A stretch of 64,000 nt of DNA from Cerioporus squamosus (Eukaryota; Basidiomycota; Agaricomycetes; Polyporales; Polyporaceae): assembly GCA_022592435.1 (NCBI GenBank), contig JABYQS010000015.1, positions 186,001 to 250,000 of the forward strand, in the 5' to 3' direction. The position numbers and the translations under genes are program-made. This document shows positions 33,883 to 44,916 of this stretch, piece after piece. The notes under the pieces were generated by a model, which ran no database searches, had not been told where the DNA came from, and saw only the letters and a list, made by a program, of their open reading frames with translations. Numbering within the stretch: the first letter of the stretch is position 1; each line of letters starts with the position of its first letter.

Positions 33883-35563
33883 ATGATTGTGCACATCCCT
33901 ATTTTGCTCTTCCTCCTCGTCAGTGCTGCGCCTTCGGACGCCGCCCTGTTCTCTCGCAACTCCGAGTCGCTCACTCGCGCAGCAAAACACGTTCGCCGTC
34001 ACGTAAGCAAGCGGAGTTCCGGGCTCTTGGAGGACATGCGGCTCGCATACGCGGGCCTCCGACAGCAGCAGCAACCCCAAGTGCTGCTGTCCTCCAAGCT
34101 GTACTGCACGAACAACGCGGGAACAGGGCTCACGGGCATCGGCTCGGGATCGAACAGCTCTCAGGATGGTTCGAGCGGGTCGGGATCGGATGGGTCTGAT
34201 GGATCGAGTGGGTCGAGCACCTCGAGTGAGCCGGTCGCAGCTTCCTCATCGGACTCGGTTTCCCCGACAGCGACACAAACGCACTCGGGGTCGTCTCCGT
34301 CGAAGACCGGGTCTGCCAGTCCAAGTTCCTCATCGAGTTCGAGCTCTTCGTCATCACCATGGAAGGTCAAGCAACAATGGGTACATATATCCTTGCCGCG
34401 CTCGGTCACAGTCGTTGACGACGTTTGCAGCAAGGGAACTCGTTCTTTGACGGATGGAACTTCATCAACTCGGCCGATACCTGGACTCATGGTATTGCTC
34501 AATATGTGGATCAGCCAACAGCTGTAAGTGAGGTATTCACAACTCGACCGAACTTCTCTTACTCATAATGGGCTCCCTCCAGCAATCGGCCAATCTCATC
34601 GACATCAACAGCGCGGGGAATGCTATCATGCGAGTTGAGACAACCCCGACGGTCTCAGGGAACCGCCAGAGTATTCGGCTTGAGTCGCAGTTCACCTACA
34701 CTGGCGGGCTTATCGTCATTGACGCCGTACACATGCCCACGGGGTGTGGAACTTGGCCGGCGTTTTGGAGCAACGGTCCAAACTGGCCGGTGGGCGGAGA
34801 GATTGATATGGTGGAAGGTGTCAACCAGTACACGAACAACCAGGTGACTCTGCATACGAACCCAGGCTGCACCATGCCTTCCTCGGATCCTGGCACCCTT
34901 GGAATCACTGGGTCCCTCGTGGCGAACACGGATTGCGCAGTTGCCACCACGGCAAATGCGGGCTGCGGCGTTCGTGCAAGTCAGACGAACTCCTTCGGTG
35001 CTCCGTTCAATAGCAATGGCGGTGGCGTGTATGCCAGTGAGTGTCTAACTACAAGTTATTGTGTCTCCTTCGTACTGATTGGTACGCAGCGCTATGGGAC
35101 GATGACGGTATCAAGACCTGGTTCTTCCCTCGTGGGTCCATCCCGGATGACATCGACAATGGTGCGCCACAGCCGAGCGGCTGGGGCAACCCGATTGCGT
35201 CTTTCCCTGCATCTTCGTGCAAGCCGTCCACCTACTTCTACTCTCACACGGCCATCTTCGATACCACCTTATGGTGAGTAATCGTCTGTCCTGGGGCTGT
35301 GAAACGCGGATACTAACGTCGACGTCAGCGGTGATTGGGCTGGAGGCGTCTGGGCAGGAGCTGGCATACCCGGGCAAGAGCAGAGCTGCGCAGCGCGCAC
35401 CGGTGCTGCTACCTGCGAAGACTACGTACGCGGCAACGGCGGTGCATTCAGCGAAGCCTGTAAGTCACATCCGTCTCAATTTTTTCAAGCTTTGCTCAAT
35501 CTCCCGTAATTTTGCGCAGACTGGGAAGTCAAGTACGTCAAGATCTACCAGACGAGCTCGTAA
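33883..35563 (+). CDS. GH16 endo-beta-1,3(4)-glucanase, laminarinase-like (copy A)
   Basis: Secreted glycosidase for beta-1,3/1,6- or mixed-linkage glucan, related to Phanerochaete Lam16A; likely acts on the cell's own wall or on external glucan. Start at 33883 with a signal peptide (MIVHIPILLFLLVSAAPSDA). Next is a basic helical segment (ESLTRAAKHVRR...SKRSSGL) with a possible Kex2 site, then a long Ser/Gly/Thr linker (about 34130-34360), then the catalytic domain: GNSFFDGWNF, HMPTGCGTWPAFW, the active-site strand GGEIDMVEGVN (nucleophile Glu, helper Asp, acid/base Glu), WFFPRGSIPDD and CGDWAGGVW. It ends YVKIYQTSS at 35563. About seven exons; the join KQQW-QGNSFF across the first intron is clean. 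Paralogue of the gene at 39855, with GCNA between them. Confidence 0.93.
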
Positions 35564-36563
35564 CCACTCCCTCCGTCTCTGCATTCCATTCTCGACCATA
35601 TACGGACACAACTTCGATCTTGCATACACAAGTGACGCAGTCACCGTCACCCGCTCCCGATCGGGCGGCTATACGCCCCTAGGATCAATCTCGATCCCTC
35701 GAACAGGAGTACCCAAACACACTACCGACACGCTACCGTTCTCGAACCACACTCCACGCTGCGTACATTGTAACATAGAGGAGGACACTTACGACCCGGA
35801 TTCTTGAGACAGCTGCGCGGGACGGCTGTGCCCTCCTCCGCGCGGCTGCCGACACTGTTCACGACCCGCACGACTCGCACGACGCTCATACCCTCATGTT
35901 GTATCCGTACTGCTTGCGCCCACGGACTCTGGAGGGTCATTCAGATGTGCTGAAGTCTTGTTACATAGATCACTGCTTACCGCAAGGTGTCGTCCGTGTT
36001 GTACTGGTTGGTTTTTCTGTATCATACGTGCTTTGCGTGCTGTGTTATTCTATGCTCCCTTGGTCTGCGCGCGGACGCGATCGCGTTCCACGCCTGGTTT
36101 GTACTTGGTGATGGAAGCACGGCCATTTGGACGATAGAAGAGCTATTCCTCCGCTACCGCAGGCTACACACCGCACGCCCGGCCTTCAATCCTCATCCGT
36201 GTCTCAATTACACTCGTCGCATCGGTTTCAATTCAAGTACATCGTCGATTACACGCAAGGTTTCGGCGATCGAGTACAAATCGAGCACGATCGAGGAACG
36301 AGCGCTACTGCGAGCCTCATCTTAACCTTAAATTCCGGTTTGATTGCCGGGGCAATGTTCAACTGTCCGAATCGCGTCGCGACGCGTCTCAACCTCTGCC
36401 CAAGTTCGCTCAGTTCTGAACTGCGTTGTCTGCAGCTTGTTGTATCACCGCGTAGGCACTGAACCCAAGATTTGTCTCCTGTTCTGTTGAAGTTCGGGGC
36501 GCAGCTACCCACTCCGAGTCTCAGAGTCGTGCCACTGACGGGTCACACCGTGCATACTTAGTC
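35564..36563. other. Intergenic region GH16 A-GCNA
   Basis: 1 kb with no recognisable gene on either strand; presumed 3' UTR and promoter. Confidence 0.4.
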
Positions 36564-39068
36564 ATGCAGTCAAACTCGCGCTTTACTGGAGGCGTTGGAG
36601 GCGTCTCCTCTCCTTTGGAAAGAGCTCGACTCAAAGCCTACCCGAGCAGAACCGAGGTGTCGGACAGCGAGGAAGAGCGGCAACGGTACGTGACTTCTAC
36701 TCGCGGAGGAGTGCATCTGGCTGCTAACGTACCCTGGGTGGCAATGCCACAGGCGTATCAGGTCAAAGCGCGCACCACTGCTGTCCATAGTCCAGAATGA
36801 CTTGAGGGTCATCGTGGTGTCGTCGGACGAGGAGGACGAGTCTAGGTACGTGTCCACATAAAGCGTACGTGCAGCTGTGACGTGGGTGCTAAGGGCAGAG
36901 TCAGTGCTTCTGTCACCGCTCAGAAAGGCTCGCAGCCAACTCAGACGTCCTTGGCGGAGAAGGCGCTGGCCTCGTACGATGACCATGATATATGGGAGAG
37001 GTACGTCCTAAATACGAATAGACATGCCGAAGTTCCAACCGCTCCTCCCTTCCAGCGATGCCGAGCCCTTGCCACCCACCACACCCAGGAGGCTCCGGAA
37101 GTATGGCGAGACACCCAAAACTGAGAACGGTGTCCGCAGTTCTCAGTCAGAATCCGAAGAAGCGGACGAAGCGCATGTCAATGCAGACGAGGCTCCGGTC
37201 GCAGCGACACCCAACACTCGCCGTCGTCCTACAAACCCGGACGACGACATCATAGATCTCACACTCACTTCATCGGAGAGCGAGCAGTCTAACGTCGAGC
37301 CTCCTGCCACTCACGATGTAATGGAGACACGTGGAGCACAACCAATTCTGCCAGTGCCAGTGAACACGCCGTCACGTCCCGCGTCCAATCCCAAGGCTGC
37401 AGCGAAGATGCTGCCTCTGTTCGTGGACGACTCCGATGAAGAAGAGGACTGCAGGGTGCCAGACGACCCTTTTGCTGTGGACGACGGCGCAATCCTCACT
37501 TTGTGAGCCAATCCCGTTCTCCCGTCTGTGGGGTTGAATGCTGATCCTTGGCCGCGATGCAGGGACGAGCCCCGCAGCGTACAGAAGCCCATCCGTCGCG
37601 CGAACACCTTTGGCACCCCAGGGCCTTCCACTCCCCGGCGTGGCCCTCCCAAAGCCCCCGCAGCAGACTCTCCCGAATCCGAGCTCGATACCGAAGACGA
37701 CGGGCCAGCCCCAACCAAACTCAGGCCAAGCGGAATCGTCATCGCACGGGCACGGTCCGCGACCGCGAGCCCAGCTCCCAACAAGGCCGGCAAGGCGCCG
37801 CGGATGACGAAGAAGGCGCTGCAGCAGCTCGAGCTCGCGCGTCGGCGGGACTACGCACAGGCGTTCTTCAACGAGCTGAACGAGGCGGTCTTTGGGGCGG
37901 CATTCCTGCGCAGACTACGTTGGAGTGGAACAAGAGGCTGTTGACGACTGCTGGGAGGGCGCACTGGAAGAGGTGGGTTCGGCGTTCCGTCAGGCTGGAG
38001 GATGTGCGGTAGCTGATTTGATGATTCGAGGACGAGGGAGGGTGTGCATGTTACGTCGATCCAGCTGGCAGAGAAGATCTTGGATTGTGACGGTGAGTTT
38101 GCAGGATGACGATGTTAAGAAAGAGAGTCTCACAATCTGCCCACAGAGCGTATCAGGAACACGCTATCGCATGAAATGTGCCATCTTGCGTGTTGGATCA
38201 TCGACGACGCTCCTACCGAGAACCACGGGTCGCTGTTCAAGAATTGGTGAGTGCTTGGATATTCAGCACAGCAGGGGTACAGTAGCTCACCAAACTTGGA
38301 TGTAGGGCGAAGAAGGTCATGCGAAAGCGGCCGGATATCGAGGTGACAGTACGTATTTTCGCCGTTCTGTCTCTACCCCACTTGTCGATTGAATTTCGCC
38401 AGACGAAACACAACTACGATATCAAGTACAAGTACGAGTGGAGTGAGTCCATGTCCACTCTTGGACTGCCTCTTCGTATGCTGACCACCCTCGACAGAAT
38501 GCGCGACCTGCTCGAAGATGTAAAGTGTCCTGGCGGCCAGTTTCCGAAGAGTATAGCACTGACCCGGGTCACAGATATGGCCGTCACTCGAAGTCGATCA
38601 ACCCCGAGGAAGTTGGTGCGTAGCCGCTTCATTCCCCATATCTCATCTCGCCTTCGATCTAGCCCGTTAATGTTCTCGCACTTCAGTCTGTGCGGTCTGC
38701 AAAGGCGGTCAGCTCGTGCCGCAATTCGAGTCTCGGCGCGCCGCCCCCAAGACACCCAAGCCGAAGGCGGACAGCCAGAACGCTGCGGCACGCAGTCGCG
38801 GTACGTCCACCACGTGTTCTCCGCCCACTGTCCGCTCGATGCTGACCACAGCCCGCTTTCTCTTCGGTTTGGGGGTGGCGTTCGATATATGTGCTCCTGT
38901 GTAGATTCCCCGCTGCACATCCCCGGGGCGTTCCCGTCGCCTGCCGCGCCCACCAAGGGTTCGACCACTGTGGCCGGAGCTCGGACACGCGCCTTCATCG
39001 AGTTGTCCGATGGTGAAGACTCAGACGTGGAATTATTGGCTGATACCCTCAAGACGGTGCAGCTCTAG
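36564..39068 (+). CDS. SprT-like metalloprotease, GCNA/ACRC type
   Basis: Nuclear zinc protease expected to degrade DNA-protein crosslinks, especially SUMOylated ones. Start at 36564 (MQSNSRFTGGVGG). The N-terminal half is disordered and acidic with SUMO-interacting motifs VIVVSSDEED and DIIDLTLTSS, then basic Pro/Ser stretches. The SprT domain starts at ARRRDYAQAFFNELNEAVFGG; QTTLEWNKRLLTTAGRAHW follows. The active site is HEMCH (TLSHEMCHLACWIID), with a third ligand in ENHGSLFKNW. A zinc ribbon, CATCSK...VCAVCKGG, closes the domain. The tail carries another SIM-like FIELSDGEDSD and ends KTVQL at 39068. About eleven exons. Odd: the frame breaks at the G run 37894-37897 in VFGG; one extra G restores it. 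Confidence 0.88.
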
Positions 39069-39854
39069 CTGCAGCTGCTGGCGAGCGTTGGGTGTACGCA
39101 GCCTCGCCGCGGTTCGCATTGAGGTTCTAGTGGAGTAGTAGTACTTGCAACTGATGAGTTTTAATTTCTTGGAACTGGGAATTCGTGTAATTTACTCATT
39201 ACGATCTTGTCTGCTACAATGTTGTACTCATCGCAAACGCACCTAATCATACAGTACCGTAACGGTAGACGGAGGACCGACTCCGGAGCGCCCGTGGCCG
39301 CGCAGCCTGATCGCGAACAGCTTGACATCGTCCGCGTCCATGTCTCCGCCGTCCGCGATGTCTTCTTGTTGCACGCTTCACCTCGCCTCGACGGCCACAA
39401 ACAACGCGGACGGATAGCAACGGAGCATTGGGACGACACAGCGTTCGGCACTGAACAGAAGCCTCGTGTATGTCGGTCGCATGGGCGATTGGCTCCGTGC
39501 TTCCTTTTGTGCACAGGCGGACTCGCTCCACTCCGTTGCCTCGCGAAAGCGGTCAGTCAGTGCGCCTTTCTCTTCTTACCACCGTGCTGAGTGCTTGGTC
39601 CTGCTTACAGCCCTTTGGCGGTAGATAAGACCGCGCCGCGCCCAGGATCCCACAACTTTCTCTGCGCCCGAGCCTTCTGCCGGCCCTTTCTTCCCGCACA
39701 ATCTTCACCTCCACCTGGGCTGCGCCCGGGCCACCTCAGCTCCTGCTGTCGCTTTCCTCACTTCTGCTTATATCTATCCGCCCTCGCCGCTCTTTCTGCC
39801 CGGGCCCCTTCGACAACCAACAGCCATCTCTCAACCTAGACAGTCATCGCGAAG
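39069..39854. promoter_or_regulatory. Promoter region of GH16 copy B
   Basis: 786 bases. TTATATCT at 39768-39775, about 80 bases before the ATG, is a plausible TATA box; the surrounding 39640-39850 is pyrimidine-rich, as in many fungal promoters. No gene seen. Confidence 0.45.
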
Positions 39855-41476
39855 ATGCGCCTCCCCCTCCATTTCCCGCTTCTCGTCTTCCTACTCGCCA
39901 ATGCCGCGCCATCCGAAGCCAACCTCTTCGCGCGCGGCACCGAGTCGCTCACCCGTGCGGCGAACCGCCTCCACCACCGCGCCGCGAAGCGCAGCGCTGG
40001 CCTCGCGAAGGACCTCCGGAGGGCGTTCTCGGGGATGTACACGCAGGAGCTCGCTGCCACGTCTGGTGGCTCGCAACAGGTCTACTGCGTCAACAGCGCC
40101 AACGCGCCGTCCCTCGGGTCAGGGAACTCCAGCAGCTCGTCCGGAAGCTCGAGTAGCAATGGTACATCCTCTTCTTCTGTTCAGTCGTGGGCATCCGCCT
40201 CGTCTTCCGCCCGGGCCTCAGCAGGGACGAGTACTAAGCACTCGCCCTCCACGACAGCGTCGAATCCTTCCTCTACAAGCTCCGCGACGTCCCCATGGAA
40301 GCTCACCAAGACCTACGTGCGTTGTCCTCAGTGTCAAACCCGCTCAGTATATTTACTCCAGTGTAGCAAGGAGACTCGTTCTTTGACGGGTGGGACTTCT
40401 TTACTGGTGATGACCCGACGCACGGCATAGTCGACTACGTGGACCAGAACGATGCAGTACGTCCCCCTCCCCTTCTCCTCCCCTTACTGCACATGTTGAT
40501 GGTGTTTGTAGCAATCTTCGAACCTAATCGAGGTCAACTCTGCCGGTCACGCCATCATGCGCGTCGACACGACGCCCCAAGTCTCTGGCAATCGCAAGTC
40601 CGTCCGCATAACGACCACATTCTCCTACACAGGCGGACTCGTCCTCCTCGATGCCGTGCATATGCCGACAGGTTGCGGTACGTGGCCCGCGTTCTGGAGC
40701 AACGGCCCCAACTGGCCCGCTGGCGGCGAGATCGACATTGTCGAGGGCGTGAACGACTACTCGAACAACCAGGCGACGATCCACACCAGCCACGGTTGCA
40801 CGATCCCCTCGTCAAGCAGCTCCTCGCTCGGGATCTCCGGGAACGTCGTCGGGGGCACGAACTGCGCTGCCGCCGAGACCGGGAACGCTGGATGCGGGAT
40901 GACCGCCACCCAGCAGAACACGTATGGAGCGGGCTTCAACAATAACGGCGGTGGTGTCTATGCCAGTGAGTGTCCCTCTTCCTACTCCCGGGGAGGCGGC
41001 TGACAAGGTCGCAGTGCAATGGGTCGACAGCGGTATCTCCGTCTGGTTCTTCCCTCGCAACAACATCCCCTCCGACATCACTTCCGGTGCGCCCGTCTCG
41101 GACAACTGGGGTACGCCTATGGCGTTCTGGCCTGCGTCCGGCTGTGATCCGTTCAAGTTCTTCGACTCGCACTCCGCGATCTTTGACACCACACTCTGGT
41201 AAGCAAGCATGCGCTGTCTTGCGTCTCGTATGATGGCTGAATGTGACCTGCACAGTGGTGACTGGGCGGGTAGCGTCTGGAACAGCGCGGGCACTCCTGG
41301 TCAGGAGCAAAGTTGCGCTGCTCGTGTCGGTGTCTCCACCTGCGAGGACTTCGTGCGCAACCATGGCTCCTCGTTCAGCGACGCATGTGAGTATTCTTTC
41401 TCGTCAGAGCCATTATGTGTCATTGATGCTATGGCGTTCAGACTGGGAGGTCAACTATGTGAAGATCTTCCAATAG
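39855..41476 (+). CDS. GH16 endo-beta-1,3(4)-glucanase, laminarinase-like (copy B)
   Basis: Secreted glucanase with the same layout as copy A: signal peptide (MRLPLHFPLLVFLLANAAPS), conserved basic helical segment (ESLTRAANRLHHRAAKRSAG) with a dibasic KR, Ser/Thr-rich linker, and GH16 domain. Catalytic strand GGEIDIVEGVN holds the two Glu and the Asp; HMPTGCGTWPAFW, WFFPRNNIPSD and CGDWAGSVWN are shared with copy A. It ends YVKIFQ at 41476. Intron positions match copy A throughout the catalytic domain, as expected for a tandem duplication. No frame break. GH16 members also include wall transglycosylases, so hydrolysis is probable but not proven. Confidence 0.93.
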
Positions 41477-42095
41477 AGCATATACATCAGATATTCCTTG
41501 GGATTCTCGTTGGACGGTTGGCTCTCGAAGGGGCATGCTATCTGAGAATGATATCTAACGACATCTTACGGGCATTATCAGGATATACATACGGGTTGTA
41601 GCAGTCATCATATCATCCACGGTGTACACCTACGTTAGACGCAAATGTAACATTCCTTATTATACCCGCGTCGAAGCGAACCCGAGTCTGTTGGGTCCAG
41701 AGCTGGTGTCGTGCCTCAGTTTCTGCATACCCCTACTCGCCGTCCATACATACTCGAGTAGTTTCGTGATTGCTAGCGGCGGTCTTTCGTGACGTGTTAC
41801 TATATGCCTCGCGAAACCCGTGCCCTCACAGAACCTGCCTTCTCAACCTTTCGCAATCTCCAATACGAGATGGAACATCGGCAGGCAAAGGAGTTCACGC
41901 AGATGCCAGGTTAACCAGCGTGCGACGGCCCATGCGTGAAGAGTCCTGTTCAGCATAGCATACTACTGCATACATGATGGAGCCGTTTTATCGTGCTGGT
42001 GGTGCGCCGCCGCCGCATGCAGATGGTGGTGAGGATAGACGACAGAGAATGAACCGAAAGCGATGGTAACCAGAGTCACAGGATGCTCCAGGAGC
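41477..42095. other. Convergent intergenic region GH16 B / RPS29
   Basis: Holds two 3' UTRs. No gene or repeat recognised. Confidence 0.4.
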
Positions 42096-42485
42096 TCACC
42101 GGGTCTACAAGCGCAAGTATCAAGTCAGACAAGAACAGGACGAGAGTACGGCGAGGGCACAGTGCATACCTTCTGGAAGCCGATGGCGGCAGCCTTCTCG
42201 CGGAAGCACTGACGGCAGAGGTCAAGTCCGTACTTGCGGATGAGACCGGCCTGGTGGGCGCAGAGACGGCTGCGGGAAATTGGAGGTCAGCGTACGCTCG
42301 TCGTCAAAGTCGCCTTCTGCCTCCTCGTGCTCTCCAACACTCTTTCCCACTTTCCTTCCCATTCCATTCCACCCAGTCATCGCCCAGCTTCCCTACTACT
42401 ACTTCTCCGCGAAAGATACTCACCACTGACGGCTGCCCTTGCCGTACTTGCGGGGGCGGGAGAACCAAACGGCGTCGTGGGTCAT
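42096..42485 (-). CDS. RPS29: 40S ribosomal protein S29 (uS14)
   Basis: Small-subunit head protein, 56 aa, the exact family length. It is built from three exons too short for simple frame scanning: 42485-42424 ([20 protein letters not shown]), 42269-42170 and a final 9-nt exon 42104-42096 encoding Thr-Arg-stop. Splice sites are GTGAGT...CGCAG and GTATGC...TGTAG. The zinc finger is Cys21-x2-Cys24 ... Cys39-x2-Cys42 ([19 protein letters not shown]). It ends [10 protein letters not shown]. Promoter shared or adjacent with the FPG gene. Confidence 0.95.
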
Positions 42486-42972
42486 TTTGTCTAGTCTTGA
42501 GGGATGGAGGAGCTGCAGAAAGCACGAAGACACGCAGAGGTGAGTCGCACAGAAGACTTCGCGGGCGTGGATTAGGGCAGTACCTTGTCCGGAGTGTGAG
42601 CGGAGGGCTTGCCGTCGGTGTCGGTGGACGCGCGATAATTTGTGTTGTCCTGTACAGTCCCTCGCCAGATTAAGGTTCAGATGGGTTCAGACTCCGCCGG
42701 CGTTCGCCCTTCACTCCATATATGGCAAGAGGTGCTACCAACCTCCAGTTTGGGCGCTAGTATTACTACGCCACTAGTCAGAGCTCGGCCACCAGTACTG
42801 ACGCGTTGACGGTCCACCACAACACAGACTATTGGGACGTCTCAATTGTGATACCCTGTCAACTAATAACTGGCTTGGAACCAGACACCACAGTACAATA
42901 TTGATCCGCGACGCCCGCTATACACGCCCGTGAGGTGCTGGCAGTAGATCAATACGTACACTCATCGCTACT
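42486..42972. promoter_or_regulatory. Bidirectional promoter region, RPS29 / FPG
   Basis: 487 bases between divergent starts; no TATA box or repeat that I would defend. Confidence 0.45.
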
Positions 42973-44641
42973 AATGCCTGAGCTACCAGGTGAGAAGAGT
43001 TCATCTACAAAATGACCCTGTATCAGTTTTGCTTATTATCTTTGATGTTACCCTTCAGAAGTTGAGCGTGCCGCGAAGCTCTTGCGCGAAGTAGCCCTCG
43101 GCAAGACAATCACAGAGGTTGACACTTCGGAGGACACCATCGTCTTCTCTGGTATCTCCCACGAAGAATTTGTATGTCTAACCCCGGTGATACCATCATG
43201 GCCTGGTTATAACTGAATCTCTATGCATGCGCTTTCATCAGAAAGAGGAGGTCACGGGTAGAGTCGTCAATGACGTGCAGAGATATGGTAACTCTCTACG
43301 GTTTGCGTGTGTATGCATACGATGAAGTTCTGACCAGCTTGCCAGGTAAGGTCTTCTATCTTCAACTCTCAGGCGAAGGGAGACATCCCGTCATGCACTT
43401 CGGCATGACTGGCATGCTGCAGGTGCGCCGGCTGATCTGCACACACGCTCAGAACGATGTGTTCTCATTGCGTCGGCGCACAGGTTAAAGGCAGCCTGCC
43501 TATGCACTACAGAGAAGCCCCCAGGAAAGCTTCGACCGACTGGCCACCACGGTTCATGAAGGTCGACCTTCCCCTCTCAGGTCGTACGGTTACTCTCCTG
43601 ACATGCTTACAGTTCGTCTTGCATATTAAGGGTGACGCGGATGACGAAGCCACTCAGGTCGCCTTCCTCGACCCGCGCCGACTCGGCCGGATTCGTCTGT
43701 GCAAGTCACCCTTGACCGAACCACCAATCTCCGCACTTGGTTTCGACCCAATCATATCTATGCCCGACCTTGATGACTTCAAGAAAGGGGTGCTCAAGAG
43801 GTCGTGCCCGATAAAAGCCCTGCTACTCGACCAATCCTTCAGCGCCGGAGTAGGGAACTGGGTCGCCGGTAAGCTGCTCTGAGAGTCCTCAGTAGCCACT
43901 CGGAGGCTTACCATGACTGCCCAGACGAGATCCTGTACCACGCCCGTGTGCATCCAGAAGAACGATGTAACGTCCTAACCGACGAACAGCTGGGAGCGCT
44001 ACACAAGCAAACAGCCGAGGTCTGCCAATTCGCGGTCTCTGTGAATGCGGACGACTCGAAGTTCCCGGAGGACTGGTTGTTCAAGCATCGATGGGTGCGT
44101 TTCGTGTGAACTGTCGATCGGGTCTAACATCGACTCACGCTATCGTGCCGCCCAGGGAAAGGGCAAGAAGGAGAAGCACACTCTGAAACTGGTGCGGCCG
44201 CCCTCTATAAAGCCTTGCACTTTGATAAGCCACTAACATTCTTCCCTCCAAGCCCGACGGCAAGCTCGCTACCATTAAGTGGATCACTGTCGGCGGACGA
44301 ACATCCGCATACGTCGCAGAGCTCCAGAAGTTGCAGCGCGGTGCTGTGCCTGCGAATAGCGTACGTGCCGTGTCAGCTTCTGCACATAACGCGCAGCTGA
44401 ACGTGCTATATACGCAGGCGAACGTCGAGGAGGCGGACGAGAGTGATCTCACACCACTGTCGGGCGAAGAGCCGGACGCGAAGGTAGAGACGGTCACTCG
44501 CAAACTGAAGAGGAAGGTGCGTCTTCGATTGGTTATACGATCTTTGCGGCTGCCCATCCAACTCGTCTCCAGCTCAAGACTACTGAGACCGCACCTCCGC
44601 GGGCTACTCGCCAGAGAACATCTCGCAAGCAGCCATCTTGA
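42973..44641 (+). CDS. Formamidopyrimidine-DNA glycosylase (Fpg/MutM family, plant/fungal type)
   Basis: Base-excision repair bifunctional glycosylase/AP lyase for oxidised purines. The first exon encodes only MPELP plus one base; the join gives MPELPEVERAAK, with Pro2 as the Schiff-base nucleophile and Glu3 as the catalytic acid. HFGMTGMLQVKGSL, FLDPRRLGRI and GFDPI follow, then the helix-two-turn-helix LLLDQSFSAGVGNWVADEIL. The bacterial C-terminal zinc finger is absent; in its place is TVGGRTSAYVAELQKLQ, the plant MMH/FPG pattern. The end is a Lys/Thr/Arg-rich tail (stop at 44639-44641), likely nuclear. About eleven exons, no frame break. Confidence 0.92.
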
Positions 44642-44916
44642 CGCACCTCCCGCGCATTCAGCTGGGTGGTCGGACGGATTCACTATATTACAGCTCCGAT
44701 GTACAAGTAATACATACTCTACGACAAATCTAACAATGATTGCACAACGGAAACCGACACAGAAGACAACATACAACGACGGACATCCTATGGTTATCAA
44801 ACGACAGTGACACATCCGGACCAATGGCGAGAATACAAGGAGGGGACTGCGGCCGTTTTCGTGGAACATGCATGATACATAACAGGTCGTCACTCATCAC
44901 AACGTCAGCCCACCGC

